Origin: GCA-003244245 sp963822695
Lineage (GTDB): Bacteria; Actinomycetota; Actinomycetes; Mycobacteriales; Pseudonocardiaceae
Reading direction: 5' to 3'
Length of the DNA: 64,000 nucleotides
NCBI GenBank assembly: GCA_963822695.1
Contig: CAWGJH010000022.1
Location: forward strand, 87,193 to 151,192
The notes under the pieces are model-generated. The model searched no databases, was not told where the DNA came from, and saw only the letters and a list, made by a program, of their open reading frames with translations. A program made the position numbers and the translations under genes. Each line of letters begins with the position of its first letter. Position 1 is the stretch's first letter. Shown here one piece after another: positions 10,851 to 21,480 of this stretch.

Positions 10851-12578
10851 TCACAGCGTCACCACGGCGAAGGACTCGCCGTCCAGCAGCACGGTGTCCT
10901 GCGCTGTGCTGGCCTTCCCGGACGCAAGCAGAACCTGAGTGGGCTGGCCATCGAGCGCAATGGTGGCCGGCTGCGCGCTCAAGTTCACCACCACCCGCAG
11001 CGCACCACGGTGCAGCACCAGCGTGCGGGCTTGCTCATCCACGTCGATGGTCAGGGCATCCAGCCGGGGGTCGGATAGCTCCGGGCGGCACGTGCGCAGC
11101 GCGATCAGCTCCCGGTAAACGTGCAGCAGCGTGGCGTGGGGCTCGGTACCGGGTTCGGACCAGTCCAGCTGGGAGCGTCGGAAAGTCTGCTCGTCGTTCG
11201 GGTCGGGGACATCCGTTTCGTCCCATCCGTGCTCGGCGAACTCGGCGTAGCGGCCGCGGCGGATGGCCGCACGCAACTCCGCGTCGGGCATGAATGAGAA
11301 GAACTGGAACGGGGTGGCCGCGCCCCACTCCTCGCCCATGAAGATCATCGGCGTGTACGGGGAGCACAACACCAGCGCCGCGCCGCAGGCCAGCAGGCCG
11401 GGGGACAGGGTGGCGGAGATCCGGTCGCCGGTGGCGCGGTTGCCCACCTGGTCGTGGTTCTGCAGGTAGGTGACGAACTTCCAGCCGGGTACGTGTGCCG
11501 TGTCCACCGGGCGGCCGTGGGTGCGCTGCCGGAAGCGTGACCAGCGCCCGTCGTGAAAGAACGCGCCGCGTAGGGTACGGGCCAGGTCGGGTAGCGCGCC
11601 GAAGTCGGCGTAGTAACCCTGCTGTTCCCCGGTGAGCGTGGCGTGCAGGCAGTGGTGGATGTCGTCGTCCCACTGCGCGGTCAGTCCGTAGCCGCCGGCG
11701 GCCCGTGGGGTGACCAGCCGCGGGTCGTTGAGATCGGACTCGGCGATCAGCGACAGCGGCCGTCGCAGGTGTGCGGCCAGGGTGTCCACCTCAGCGGCCA
11801 GTTCTTCCAGCAGGTGAGTGGCCCGCGTGTCGCGCAGGGCGTGCACGGCATCGAGCCGCAGCCCGTCCAGGTGGTAGTCGCGCAGCCACTGCACCGCGTT
11901 GTCGATGACGTAGCGGCGTACCTCGTCGGAATGCGGGCCGTCCAGGTTGAGCGCCGGGCCCCAGATGTTGCTTCCGGCGAAGTAGGGGCCGAAGCGGTCC
12001 AGGTAGGCACCGGACGGGCCGAGGTGGTTGTGCACGACGTCGAGGACCACGCCGAGCCCGCGGGCGTGGCAGGCGTCCACAAAGCGTTTGAAGGCGTCGG
12101 GCCCGCCGTAGTTCTCCGTGACGGCGTACCAGCCCACCCCGTCGTAGCCCCAGTTGCGAGGCCCGTCAACGGCGTTGACCGGCATCACCTCGACCAGATC
12201 GACGCCCAACTCGGTGAGGTGCTCGAGGCGCTCGATCGCGGACTCGAAGGTGCCGGCTGGGGTGAAAGTCCCGATGTGCAACTCGTAGAGCACGCTGCCC
12301 GCCAGTGCCCGGCCGGTCCAGCGCTGGTCGGTCCACTCGAAGGCGCTGTGGTCGTAGACCCGTGACGTCGCGTGCACCCCGCCCGGCTGCCACCGGGATC
12401 GTGGGTCGGGCAGCGGGGTGTCCTCCTCATCCAGCTGGAACGCGTAGTCGGCCCCTGGCCCGGCGCCGGGGACGGCGCCGCACCACCAGCCACCGGGTGT
12501 CCTAGCCATCTCATGCTCGGCGCCGTTCACCACGACCCGTACTCGCTGGCGCAGCGGCGCCCACACTGTGAAGTCCAT
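10851..12578 (-). CDS. treZ: Malto-oligosyltrehalose trehalohydrolase
   Basis: Releases trehalose from maltooligosyl-trehalose, the last step of the TreY/TreZ route from glycogen. From ATG 12578 (MDFTVWAP) it is 575 aa. An N-terminal carbohydrate-binding module (about 1-90) is followed by a GH13 barrel with DVVHNHLGPSG, GLRLDAVHAL (nucleophile Asp), ESDLND (acid/base Glu) and YLQNHDQVGNRA, then a C-terminal beta domain. The frame is intact, unlike the neighbouring treY and treX. It is transcribed in the same direction but separated from treY by the divergent Uma2 gene. Confidence 0.95.
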   Translation of the reverse strand: MDFTVWAPLRQRVRVVVNGAEHEMARTPGGWWCGAVPGAGPGADYAFQLDEEDTPLPDPRSRWQPGGVHATSRVYDHSAFEWTDQRWTGRALAGSVLYELHIGTFTPAGTFESAIERLEHLTELGVDLVEVMPVNAVDGPRNWGYDGVGWYAVTENYGGPDAFKRFVDACHARGLGVVLDVVHNHLGPSGAYLDRFGPYFAGSNIWGPALNLDGPHSDEVRRYVIDNAVQWLRDYHLDGLRLDAVHALRDTRATHLLEELAAEVDTLAAHLRRPLSLIAESDLNDPRLVTPRAAGGYGLTAQWDDDIHHCLHATLTGEQQGYYADFGALPDLARTLRGAFFHDGRWSRFRQRTHGRPVDTAHVPGWKFVTYLQNHDQVGNRATGDRISATLSPGLLACGAALVLCSPYTPMIFMGEEWGAATPFQFFSFMPDAELRAAIRRGRYAEFAEHGWDETDVPDPNDEQTFRRSQLDWSEPGTEPHATLLHVYRELIALRTCRPELSDPRLDALTIDVDEQARTLVLHRGALRVVVNLSAQPATIALDGQPTQVLLASGKASTAQDTVLLDGESFAVVTL

Positions 12579-12648
12579 GAGCACCGATCTTGTCAGGGTT
12601 ATGCGGCATTGTCTGGCCATGACCACAGCGAGGGGGCAGCATGGGCGC

Positions 12649-13236
12649 ATGGCCACTGGATTGGACGACTTCGGTCCTGCGGGGGAGTTCACCGTCGAGG
12701 ATCTTGAGCGGATGCCTGATGACGGGCTCCGTTACGAGCTGCTGGACGGAACGCTTCTCGTGAGCCCAGCACCGGGGGTATGGCATCAGGAGGTGGCGTT
12801 TGCGCTTGCCCGGGCGCTGTACGCCGCGTGCCCGCCGGAACTGCACGTGGTGATTGCGCCGTTCGAGTGGCGCGGTAGCCGGCGTACCGCGTTGCAACCC
12901 GATGTGCTGGTCGCGCGGCGCGGTGATCTGCTTGCCGTGGAGGGTGGGAAGTACCTCGAAGCACCTCCCGTGCTGGCCGTCGAGGTGCTCTCACCGAGCA
13001 CCCGGCGGATCGATCGACTGTCGAAGCTGTCCGCGTACGAGGAGGCCGGCGTCGACTCGTACTGGCTGGTCAACCCGGACCCGCACACCCCGTCGTTACA
13101 TGCGTTGGATCGGGCGGACGGCCGCTATGTCGAGGTCGGGTGCCCCTCCGGCGAGCAGGCATGGCAAGCGCAGCGGCCGTTCCCGGTCACCATCCGCCCT
13201 GCGGACCTCGTCGCCGGCCTGCGCCGATCACCGTGA
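12649..13236 (+). CDS. Uma2 family (DUF820) putative endonuclease
   Basis: A 195-aa protein of the Uma2/DUF820 group, which has a PD-(D/E)XK nuclease-like core. Visible blocks are RYELLDGTLLVSPAP, a LQPDVLVARR strand carrying the core Asp, and VLAVEVLSPSTRRID with the Glu of the EVLSPST motif. YEEAGVDSYWLVNPD follows. ATG 12649 is chosen for the GAGGGGG site 12 bases upstream; ATG 12619 is an alternative. It lies divergently 70 bp from treZ and inside the trehalose gene group, without evident functional link. Confidence 0.85.
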   Translation: MATGLDDFGPAGEFTVEDLERMPDDGLRYELLDGTLLVSPAPGVWHQEVAFALARALYAACPPELHVVIAPFEWRGSRRTALQPDVLVARRGDLLAVEGGKYLEAPPVLAVEVLSPSTRRIDRLSKLSAYEEAGVDSYWLVNPDPHTPSLHALDRADGRYVEVGCPSGEQAWQAQRPFPVTIRPADLVAGLRRSP

Positions 13237-13294
13237 CCGTGCGCGGTCTTATGGTCGGACCCTCAAGACCTGCGGCCCCCTCCGCCTAAGCAGG

Positions 13295-15567
13295 CTAGTC
13301 AGCGAGCAGGAGGGCGACGGGGTAGCGGGCGAGCAGGTCGGCCAGCGGCACGCGGCTCGATGTCGAGAAGCCGGTGAACGCGTCGGTCCAGGAGCCCCCG
13401 GGTAGGGGCAGCACGGTCTCGCCCCAGCCGCCGCGAGCCGCGAGCCCGACTGGTAGCCGGGTGGCGACCGCGACAACCCCGTTGCGGGCGAACGCGACGG
13501 CGTGCGGTGCGGCAGGGCCAGTGGTGCGCAGCGGGGTGTAGCCGGTGAATCGCTGGGGATGGTCACGCCGGGCGCGCAGGGCCCGGGACACCACGAGCAG
13601 TTTGGCCGCGCCAGAGTCGTCTACGTCGGGCAGCCAGCCGTGGTCGATCCGCGTTAGCAGGTCGGCACGTGCGGTGAAGTCCACTGGCCGGCGGTTGTCC
13701 GGATCCACCAGCGACAGATCCCACAGCTCGCCGCCCTGGTAGGTGTCCGGAACGCCGGGCATCGCCAGCTGGACAAGCACCGCGGACAGGGAGTTCGACC
13801 GTCCGGGCGGGATGACCCGTGCTGTCACGGTGGCTACGGCGGAGCGAAGCGCAGGATCGTGCAGCGCGGCGTCGGCGACGGCATGCATGGCGGACTCGAA
13901 CGGCTCATCTGGGTCGGTCCAGCTGGTGCGGGTCCGCGCCTCGCGCATCGCCTTGTCCAGGTAAGCGTGCAACCGCTCCGGCGGCAGCGGCCACGCCCCG
14001 ACCAGGGTCTGCCAGAGCAGGTGTCCCAGCGCCGGGTCAGGCACGCTGGCACCGGCCGCCCGCGCCAGCCTGGTGAACTCCCGAACTGCGTCCGCCCACC
14101 AACCTGGTAGCTCGGAGAGCACCGCCAGCCGGGCTCGGACGTCGGCGGAACGTTTGGTGTCGTGGGTGGACAGCGTGGTCATCCCGCGCGGGGCGAGCTC
14201 CTCGCGGTGTGCCGCGGCGGCGTGGAAATCGTCGAGGTCGAGCCCGAAGCGGGCCGGATCCCCCCCACCTCGTTGAGCGCGACGAACCGGGTCCAGCGGT
14301 AGTAGGCGGTGTCCTCAACCGCCTTGGCCATCACCGCGCCGGAGGTCTGCTGGAACCGAACAGCAAGCTCGTCACTGGAATCCCGCAGCCGCGGCGAAAG
14401 CGTCTCCAGTGTCGCGGCCAGATCGGGACGCCGGTGCTGCGCGGCCGTCAGCGCCTGATCCAGGTGCTCAACCCCATGATCGGGCAGGTAGGAGCGGTAG
14501 ACCGGGAAGCACGCCAGCACCTCGGCCAGCGCGTCGATGGCATCGGTGATGTCGGGGACCAGTGCGGCTAGGCGCCGTAGCTCCGAGCCGAGCATGCCGG
14601 TGGCCACGTCACGTTTGCAGTCGTGCACCAGCTGCGCCCAGTCGGTCTGGACCCCGGTCAGCTCAGTGTCCAGCGCGGTGAACGTCGCTTCCCCTGCGGG
14701 GTCGACCAGTACCCCGTCGACCTCGGCGAGCGCGTCGTAGCCGGTGCTGCCCGCCACCGGCCAGGAACGAGGCAGCTCCTCGCCCGGTTCGAGGATCTTC
14801 TCCACCACGATCCAGGCGTCGGAGGCGTGCTCATGCAGCCGGCGCAGGTAGCCTGTGGGGTCGGTGAGGCCATCCGGGTGGTCAACGCGGAGGCCGTCAA
14901 CGTCGCCCGTGGCGACCCAGCGCAGCACCTCGCTGTGGGTGGCGGCGAACACCTCGGGGTCCTCCACCCGGACCGCGGCCAGCTCGCTGACCGCAAAGAA
15001 GCGCCGGTAGCCCACGTCGGCCCGCCAGGAGACCAGCCGGTAGTGCTGCGCCTCGTGCACCTGCTGCGGGCTGCCGCCGGCTGTGCCCGGCGCCAGCGGG
15101 AAGGCACGCTCGTGGTAGCGCAACACATCACCGTCCACCCGCAGGTCGTCCAGCGCGTCGGCGGAGTCGGCCAGGACGGGCAGGCGCAGCGGCCAGCCGG
15201 TGATGTCGAACCACCGCGCGAAGCGCGACGACGTCCCGTGCCGCAGCAGATCCCACCAGGCCGGGTTAGCTTGCGGGTCGGCCACCCCGAGGTGATTGGG
15301 CACGATGTCCACGACCAGCGCCAACCCGTGCTCGCGAACGGCGGTCACCAGCGCGCACCGGCCGGGCTCCTCGCCGAGCACCTCGGATACCCGGCTGGGA
15401 TCAGCCACGTCGTACCCGTGCGCCGATCCCGGCATCGCAGCCAGCAGCGGCGCGGTGTACACCGCGCCAACGCCCAGCGAGGCCAGATAGGGCACCACGG
15501 CAGTGGCATCGGCGAAGGTCAAGCCCGGGCCGAGCTGCAACCGGTACGTCGAGGCCGGGTTCACCAT
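13295..15567 (-). pseudogene. treY: Malto-oligosyltrehalose synthase, frameshifted
   Basis: Converts the reducing end of maltodextrins to a trehalose unit. Two frames together make a full-length TreY of about 757 residues. The N-part from ATG 15567 (MVNPASTYRLQL) has the GH13 segments VVDIVPNHLG and DGLRVDHPDGL and runs to FVALNEVGG. The C-part resumes with RGMTTLSTHDTKRS. The break is at a run of seven G (14260-14266, minus-strand sense). One more G would give the expected GG-DPARFGLDLDDFH continuation. This is either a true homopolymer slippage mutation or a sequence error. Everything else looks conserved, so loss is recent if real. Confidence 0.85.
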
Positions 15568-15600
15568 GCGGGGCTCACCATGGCGTTGAGTGTGGTGGCG

Positions 15601-17756
15601 TCACGCGGAGCGCTCCAGCACCACCAGCGATCGAGCGGTGATGGTGATCTTGGAGTCGCCGAGGGCGGTGAGACCGCGGGTTCCCGGTGGCTCGCCGGTC
15701 GCGGTATCCAGCACGACGGTCCATTCCTGCCCGTAGCCGTTGCCGGGCAACTGCACGTGGATGTCCTCGTAGTGGGTGTTGAAGCAGAGCAGGAATGAGT
15801 TGTCGGTGACCCGCTGGCCGCGAGCGTCGGCGCCCGGGATGCTCTCACCGTTGAGGAACACAGTAAGGCATTGACAGACCTCCGCCTCCCAGTCCTGCTC
15901 GGTCATCTCCTCCCCGGACTCGGTGAACCACGCGATGTCGCGCAGCTCGTCACCGCCCCGGATCGGGCGGCCGGCGAAGAACCTGCGGCGGCGGAACACC
16001 GGGTGCTCGCGGCGCATCGCGATCAGCGCTGCGGTAAACGTGGCCAGCTCCTGGTCGGCGCGGGCCCAGTCCACCCAGGACAGCTCGTTGTCTTGGCAGT
16101 ACACGTTGTTGTTGCCCTGCTGAGTGCGGCCGAACTCGTCACCGTGCAACAGCATCGGGATGCCCTGGGACAGCAACAGGGTGGCCAGCATGTTGCGTCG
16201 TTGTCGGGCCCGCAGGGCGAGCACCGCGGGGTCGTCGGTGGGGCCTTCTACCCCGCAGTTCCAGGACCGGTTGTCATCAGCGCCGTCGCGACCGCCCTCG
16301 CCATTGGCCTCATTGTGTTTGTCGTTGTAGGAGACCAGGTCGGTGAGGGTGAATCCGTCGTGCGCGGTGACGAAGTTGATCGACGCATAGGGTTGCCTCC
16401 CGTCAGCTTGATAGAGGTCGGAGGAGCCGGTGAGGCGGAAGCCGAACTCACCCAGCGTCTCGGGCTTACCGCGCCAGAAGTCCCGCACGGTGTCGCGGTA
16501 CTTGCCGTTCCATTCGGTCCACAGTGGAGGAAAATTTCCCACCTGGTAACCGCCTGGCCCGAGGTCCCACGGTTCGGCGATCAGCTTCACCTGGCTGATC
16601 ACCGGGTCCTGCTGGACCAGGTCGAAGAACGTGGCCAGCCGGTCCACGTCGTAGAACTCGCGGGCCAGCGTGGACGCGAGGTCGAAGCGGAAGCCGTTGA
16701 CGTGCATGTCGATGACCCAGTACCGCAGCGAATCCATGATCATCTGGAGGGTGTGCGGGTGGCGCACGTTGAGCGAGTTGCCGGTGCCGGTGTAGTCCAT
16801 GTAGTAACGGAGATCATCCTCGACCAGGCGGTAGTAGGCGGAGTTGTCAACGCCGCGCATCGACAGTGTCGGTCCCAGGTGGTTGCCCTCGGCGGTGTGG
16901 TTGTAAACCACATCCAGAATGACCTCGATGTGGGCCGCGTGCAGTTCCCGCACCATGGACTTGAACTGCGTGACCACCTCATGCGCCCGCGGTCCGACGG
17001 TGCCCGCCGCGGCGTAACCGTTGTGTGGGGCGAAGAACGCGACGGTGTTGTAACCCCAGTAGTTGGTCAGGCCTTGCTCGGCGAGGTGGTGGTCGGTGAT
17101 GAATTGATGCACCGGCATCAGCTCCACCGCCGTGACGCCCAGAGTGGTGAGATGGTTGATCATCACTGGGTGCGCGAGACCGGCGTAGGTGCCGCGCATG
17201 TCCTGGGGGATCTCGGGATGGGCGATGGTCAGACCGCGCACGTGCGCCTCGTAGATCACCGTCTCGTGGTAGGGGGTGTGGGGGTGCCGGTCATTGGCCC
17301 AATCGAAGAACGGGCTGACCACCACCGACTTCGGCGCGTGAGTGAGCGGAGTCGGCGTCGTTGCGCTGCTTCTGGATCAGCAAACCGGTAGCCGAAGAGC
17401 GACTCGTCCCATTCCATCCCGTTCACGCCAGCGGCGGTGGATACCGCCTTGGCGTAGGGATCGATGAGCAGCTTGGCCGGGTTGCACCGCTGCCCGGAGG
17501 CCGGATCGTACCGGCCATGCACTCGATATCCGTAGTGCTGACCAGGCCCTACGCCGGGTAGATAGCCATGCCAGACGAACCCATCGACCTCGGGTAGTGG
17601 AACCCGGGTCTCCGCCGCGTTGGCTTTACCGCCATCGAACAGGCACAGCTCCACCTTGTCCGCGACCTCGGAGAAGAGCGCGAAGTTGGTGCCCGCGCCG
17701 TCGTAGGTAGCACCCAGTGGGTAGTCGGCTCCCGGCCACGGCTGGGGGTCAGTCAT
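15601..17756 (-). pseudogene. treX: Glycogen-debranching enzyme, frameshifted
   Basis: Debranches glycogen to feed the TreY/TreZ pathway. The N-part from ATG 17756 (MTDPQPWPGADYPLGA) carries the CBM48 domain up to LFGYRFADPEA. The C-part holds the GH13 barrel: PFFDWANDR, ILDVVYNHTAEG, GFRFDLAS, LIAEPWDLG and FVTAHDGFTLTDLV, with a C-terminal beta domain. The two parts are in different frames. The break lies within about 17340-17390; an NDADSA stretch visible in the third frame suggests two nearby indels. Order treZ, treY, treX on one strand is the usual trehalose cluster. The remainder of the protein is well conserved. Confidence 0.85.
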
Positions 17757-17861
17757 AGGCCTCCTTCGTGCAGGATGGACAACTGCCGCGCACCTGACCG
17801 GCGGTCACGGTATACGACCGGGCTCGTGCATGCGCAACGGTGTCAGAACACTATGACGCAC

Positions 17862-19088
17862 TCATGACGGGCTGATCCGCCCGCGGACCTCGCCCAGCCC
17901 GACGATGGTGCCCTCGGGCCCTGGCGCGGTCGCGGTGATCGACACCTCGTCGCCGTCCGCGAGGAAGCCACGGGTGGAGCCATCAGCGAGGGTCAGGGGA
18001 GCCGAGCCGTTCCAGCTGAGTTCGAGCAGCGAGCCTCGCTCGTCCGGCGCGGCGCCGCTGACTGTGCCGGAGGCGAACAGGTCACCGGTGCGCAGGCAGG
18101 CGCCGTTGCTGGTGAGGTGCGCTAGCTGCTGCGCTGCGCTCCAGTACATCCCGCGCAACGGTGGGCGGGAGATCAGCTGGTCGTTGAGCCGCACCTCCAG
18201 CGTGATGTCCAGTCCCCACGGCTCGGTGCCGGTATCGTCGAGGTAGGGCAGCGGGCGAGGATCACGCGCCGGCGGCCGGATGCGCGCGGCGTCCAGGGCA
18301 TCCAGCGGGACCACCCAGGGAGAGATCGACGTGGCGAAGGACTTGCCGAGCAACGGCCCGAGCGGGACGTACTCCCAGGCCTGGATGTCTCGGGCGGACC
18401 AGTCGTTGACCACGCACACACCGAACACGTGGTCGGCGAAGCCGGTCAGCGGGACCGGTCGGCCGAGAGCCGACGGCGTGCCGACGACGAAGCCGACCTC
18501 GGCCTCGAAGTCCAGCGCGGTCGAGGGACCGAAGACGACGGTACCGTCCGGGAGGCGGCGTTGGCCGCTCGGGCGGCTCACCGCTGTCCCCGAGACGACG
18601 ACGGTGCCGGCCCGGCCGTGGTAACCGACGGGTAGATGCCGCCAATTCGCCGGTAGCGCGGGCTGACCGGGCCGCAGGATCCGCCCGATGTTGGTCGCAT
18701 GCTGTTCGGAGGAGTAGAAGTTGACGTAGTCGGCGACGGTAAACGGCAACCGCATCGTCGCGCCGGTGATGGGCACCAGCAGCGGGGCCAGCACCTCGGC
18801 GTACCGCTTCTCGGTGAGCCAGCGAGTCAGCGTGGTCCGGATCGCGGTCCAGGTCCGGCGCCCGGCGGCCAACAACGCGTCGAGGTTGCCATCGCGGAAC
18901 AGCGCGACGTGCTCGGGCAAGAGCGCCGCACTGGCTGCGGTGAGGTCAAGGATGGACTCGCCCACCGCCACCCCGATGCGCGGCTGCGGGCGGTCCGCGT
19001 CGGTGAAGACACCGTAGGGCAGCGTGTGCAGGCCGAAGCGGTGGTCGGTGGCCACCCCGGTCCAGGAGGTTCCGGTCCAGGGTTTCAC
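17862..19088 (-). CDS. fahA: Fumarylacetoacetase
   Basis: Hydrolyses fumarylacetoacetate to fumarate and acetoacetate, the final step of tyrosine/homogentisate degradation. From GTG 19088 (AGGTGAG eight bases upstream) it is 408 aa. The N-terminal SH3-like domain includes FGLHTLPYGVF. The catalytic FAH domain has VADYVNFYSSEQHATN, LPVGYHGRAGTVV, LDFEAEVGFVVG (metal ligands), NDWSARDIQAWEY and GKSFATSISPWVV. It begins 11 bp after the hmgA stop, so the three genes hppD-hmgA-fahA form one operon. Confidence 0.95.
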   Translation of the reverse strand: MKPWTGTSWTGVATDHRFGLHTLPYGVFTDADRPQPRIGVAVGESILDLTAASAALLPEHVALFRDGNLDALLAAGRRTWTAIRTTLTRWLTEKRYAEVLAPLLVPITGATMRLPFTVADYVNFYSSEQHATNIGRILRPGQPALPANWRHLPVGYHGRAGTVVVSGTAVSRPSGQRRLPDGTVVFGPSTALDFEAEVGFVVGTPSALGRPVPLTGFADHVFGVCVVNDWSARDIQAWEYVPLGPLLGKSFATSISPWVVPLDALDAARIRPPARDPRPLPYLDDTGTEPWGLDITLEVRLNDQLISRPPLRGMYWSAAQQLAHLTSNGACLRTGDLFASGTVSGAAPDERGSLLELSWNGSAPLTLADGSTRGFLADGDEVSITATAPGPEGTIVGLGEVRGRISPS

Positions 19089-19099
19089 AGTCCGGCCGC

Positions 19100-20299
19100 T
19101 CACCTGGCCGGGCCTCGCCCCGACCAGCTCCACGGGTAGGTCGGGTCCTCGCAGGCGGTGCCACCCTCACCCAGCTCCAGCGGCCGGAAGGTGTCCACCA
19201 TGACCGCCAGCTCGTCGAAGAACTCCACCCCGAGGCTGCGCTCGATCGCGCCCGGTTGCGGGCCGTGCGAGTGACCGCCGGGATGCAGGGAGATCGAGCC
19301 CTGCCCGATGCCGCTGCCCTTGCGCGCCTCGTAGTCGCCACCGCAGTAGAACATGACCTCGTCGGAGTCGACGTTGGAGTGGTAGTAGGGCACCGGTACC
19401 GCCAGTGGGTGGTAGTCGACCTTGCGGGGCACGAAATTGCAGATCACGAACCCGGTGCCGGCGAAGACCTGGTGCGCCGGCGGTGGTTGGTGGATGCGCC
19501 CGGTGATCGGCTCGAAGTCGGCGACGTTGACCGCGTACGGGTACAGGCAGCCATCCCAGCCCACCACGTCGAAGGGATGCCGCAGGTAGGTGTACACCGT
19601 GCCGGCAATGCCTCGCGTGCCACGGTGTTTGACCACGACCTCCACGTCGGTGTCCTCGAGGACCTCCGGCTCGCCAGGACCTCGCAAATCCCGTTCGCAG
19701 TACGGCGCGTGCTCCAGAAACTGCCCGAACCGGGACAGGTAGCGCGGTGGCGGGGCGATGTGACCGTTCGTCTCGATGCAGTACGCGCGTAGCGGTTCGT
19801 CCGGGATCGGTACCCACCGATGGGTGGTGCCGCGCGGCAGCACGACATAATCACCGGTCCCCACCTCCAGCGCGCCGAACACCGTCTGTACCGTCGCCGA
19901 GCCGGACTCCAGGTAGATGCACTCGTCACCCAATGCGTTGCGGTATAGCGGCGAGGCAACGCCCGCGACGACGTAGAAGATCCGCACGTCGGCGTTGCCG
20001 AGCACCAGCCGCCGTCCGGTGACCACGTCGTGGTGTTGCCACTCCTGATCGGCGAACAACTCGGGCAGCCGAAAGTGCCGCGGCAGCAGTGGCTCGTTGG
20101 GCGTCGTGCTGTGGTTGGGCAGGTTCCACGACCAGGCGTCAACGATCGCCGATGGGATCTGCTCGTGGTAGAGCAGTGAGGAATCCGAGGAGAAGCCGTC
20201 GGCACCCATGAGCTCCTCGTAGTAGAGCGAGCCGTCGGGGCGGCGGTGCTGGGTGTGACGCTTGCGCGGGATCGAGCCCGCCTGCCGGTAAAACGCCAT
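19100..20299 (-). CDS. hmgA: Homogentisate 1,2-dioxygenase
   Basis: Fe(II) ring-cleavage dioxygenase converting homogentisate to maleylacetoacetate. From ATG 20299 (MAFYRQAGSIPRKRHTQ) it is 399 aa. The cupin-like core includes GDYVVLPRGTTHRW, PYYHSNVDSDEVMFY and SISLHPGGHSHGPQPG, which carry the iron-binding His and Glu residues. It starts 5 bp after the hppD stop and precedes fahA. No separate maleylacetoacetate isomerase gene is visible in this operon. Confidence 0.95.
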   Translation of the reverse strand: MAFYRQAGSIPRKRHTQHRRPDGSLYYEELMGADGFSSDSSLLYHEQIPSAIVDAWSWNLPNHSTTPNEPLLPRHFRLPELFADQEWQHHDVVTGRRLVLGNADVRIFYVVAGVASPLYRNALGDECIYLESGSATVQTVFGALEVGTGDYVVLPRGTTHRWVPIPDEPLRAYCIETNGHIAPPPRYLSRFGQFLEHAPYCERDLRGPGEPEVLEDTDVEVVVKHRGTRGIAGTVYTYLRHPFDVVGWDGCLYPYAVNVADFEPITGRIHQPPPAHQVFAGTGFVICNFVPRKVDYHPLAVPVPYYHSNVDSDEVMFYCGGDYEARKGSGIGQGSISLHPGGHSHGPQPGAIERSLGVEFFDELAVMVDTFRPLELGEGGTACEDPTYPWSWSGRGPAR

Positions 20300-20304
20300 G
20301 GCCC

Positions 20305-21480
20305 CTACAGGTTGCCGCGGCGGGCCTGCTCGCGCTCGATGGCTTCGAACAAGGCTTTGAAGTTGCCCTTGCCGAAACCCAGCGAGCCGTGCCGCTCGAT
20401 GAGCTCGAAGAAGACCGTCGGCCGGTCCTGCACCGGCTTGGTGAACACCTGCAGCAGGTAGCCGTCTTCGTCCCGGTCGGCGAGAATGCGCAGCTCGCGC
20501 AGGATCTGGACGGGGACGCGGGTATCGCCGACCCACTCGCCGAGGGTGTCGTAGTAGGAGTCCGGCGTGTCGAGGAACTCGATACCCCGTTCCCGCATCG
20601 CCGTGACGGCGCCGACGATGTCGCCGGTCGCCAGCGCGATGTGCTGCACGCCGGGGCCTCCGTAGAACTCCAGGTACTCGTCGATCTGCGAGCGCTTGCG
20701 GCCGATCGCGGGCTCGTTGAGCGGGAACTTGACCCGGTGGTTACCGCTGGTCACCACCTTGGACATCAGTGCGGAGTATGTCGTGGCGATGTCGTCGCCG
20801 ATGAACTCCTTCATGTTCTCAAAGCCCATGACCCGGTTGTAGAACGACACCCAGAGGTCCATGCGGCCGAGTTCGACGTTGCCCACGCAGTGGTCCACAG
20901 CCTGGAACAGCCGGCGGCCGGGGGGCACCAGCGGCGGCCGTGCGATGAAACCGGGCAGGAACGGGCCGGTGTAGTGGGACCGGTCGATGAGGGTGTGCCG
21001 GGTGTCGCCGTAGGTCGCCAGCGCGGCCAGGCGCACCGTGCCGTACCCATCGGTCGCATCATGGGGTTCGGCGAGGATAGTGGCGCCCTGCTGGCGGGCG
21101 AACGTGACGGCGTGGTCCACGTTGGGCACCTCGATGGCGAGGTCGCTCACCCCGTCACCGTGCACCTCCACCCGCTCGCCCAGCGGCGTGCCGGCGCGCG
21201 CCGCCCCGGACAGCACGAACCGGACCCGTCCGGAGACCAGCACGTACTCCGCCGCGTCCCGGTAGCCTTGCTCCGGACCCCGGTAGGCGACGCAGGTCAT
21301 GCCGAACGCCGTCGAGTAGAAATGCGCGGCCTGCCGCGCGTTTCCGACGGCGAACCGCACGTGGTCCATGCCGATCACCGGGAACGGGTCAGGCCTGAGG
21401 TCGTGTGCGACGCCGCCGATCAGGGCGTCGACGTCGGTGTTCCGGCCCGACGTCCCAGCGTGGTGGCACGGGTAGCTCAT
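20305..21480 (-). CDS. hppD: 4-hydroxyphenylpyruvate dioxygenase
   Basis: Non-haem Fe(II) enzyme converting 4-hydroxyphenylpyruvate to homogentisate. From ATG 21480 (MSYPCHHAG) it is 391 aa with two vicinal-oxygen-chelate domains. The first contains IGMDHVRFAVGNARQAAHFY. The second carries iron ligands in VDHCVGNVELG and GPGVQHIALATGD and Glu in RPTVFFELIER; FGKGNFKALFEAIEREQ forms the C-terminal gating helix. First gene of the tyrosine catabolic operon; its promoter should lie in 21481-21843. Confidence 0.96.
   Translation of the reverse strand: MSYPCHHAGTSGRNTDVDALIGGVAHDLRPDPFPVIGMDHVRFAVGNARQAAHFYSTAFGMTCVAYRGPEQGYRDAAEYVLVSGRVRFVLSGAARAGTPLGERVEVHGDGVSDLAIEVPNVDHAVTFARQQGATILAEPHDATDGYGTVRLAALATYGDTRHTLIDRSHYTGPFLPGFIARPPLVPPGRRLFQAVDHCVGNVELGRMDLWVSFYNRVMGFENMKEFIGDDIATTYSALMSKVVTSGNHRVKFPLNEPAIGRKRSQIDEYLEFYGGPGVQHIALATGDIVGAVTAMRERGIEFLDTPDSYYDTLGEWVGDTRVPVQILRELRILADRDEDGYLLQVFTKPVQDRPTVFFELIERHGSLGFGKGNFKALFEAIEREQARRGNL

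Noticed and set aside
14209..17391. Long open frames on the plus strand across treY and treX (up to 506 codons)
   Set aside because: Compositionally biased antisense frames of GC-rich genes; they have no domain motifs, while the minus strand gives GH13 enzymes.
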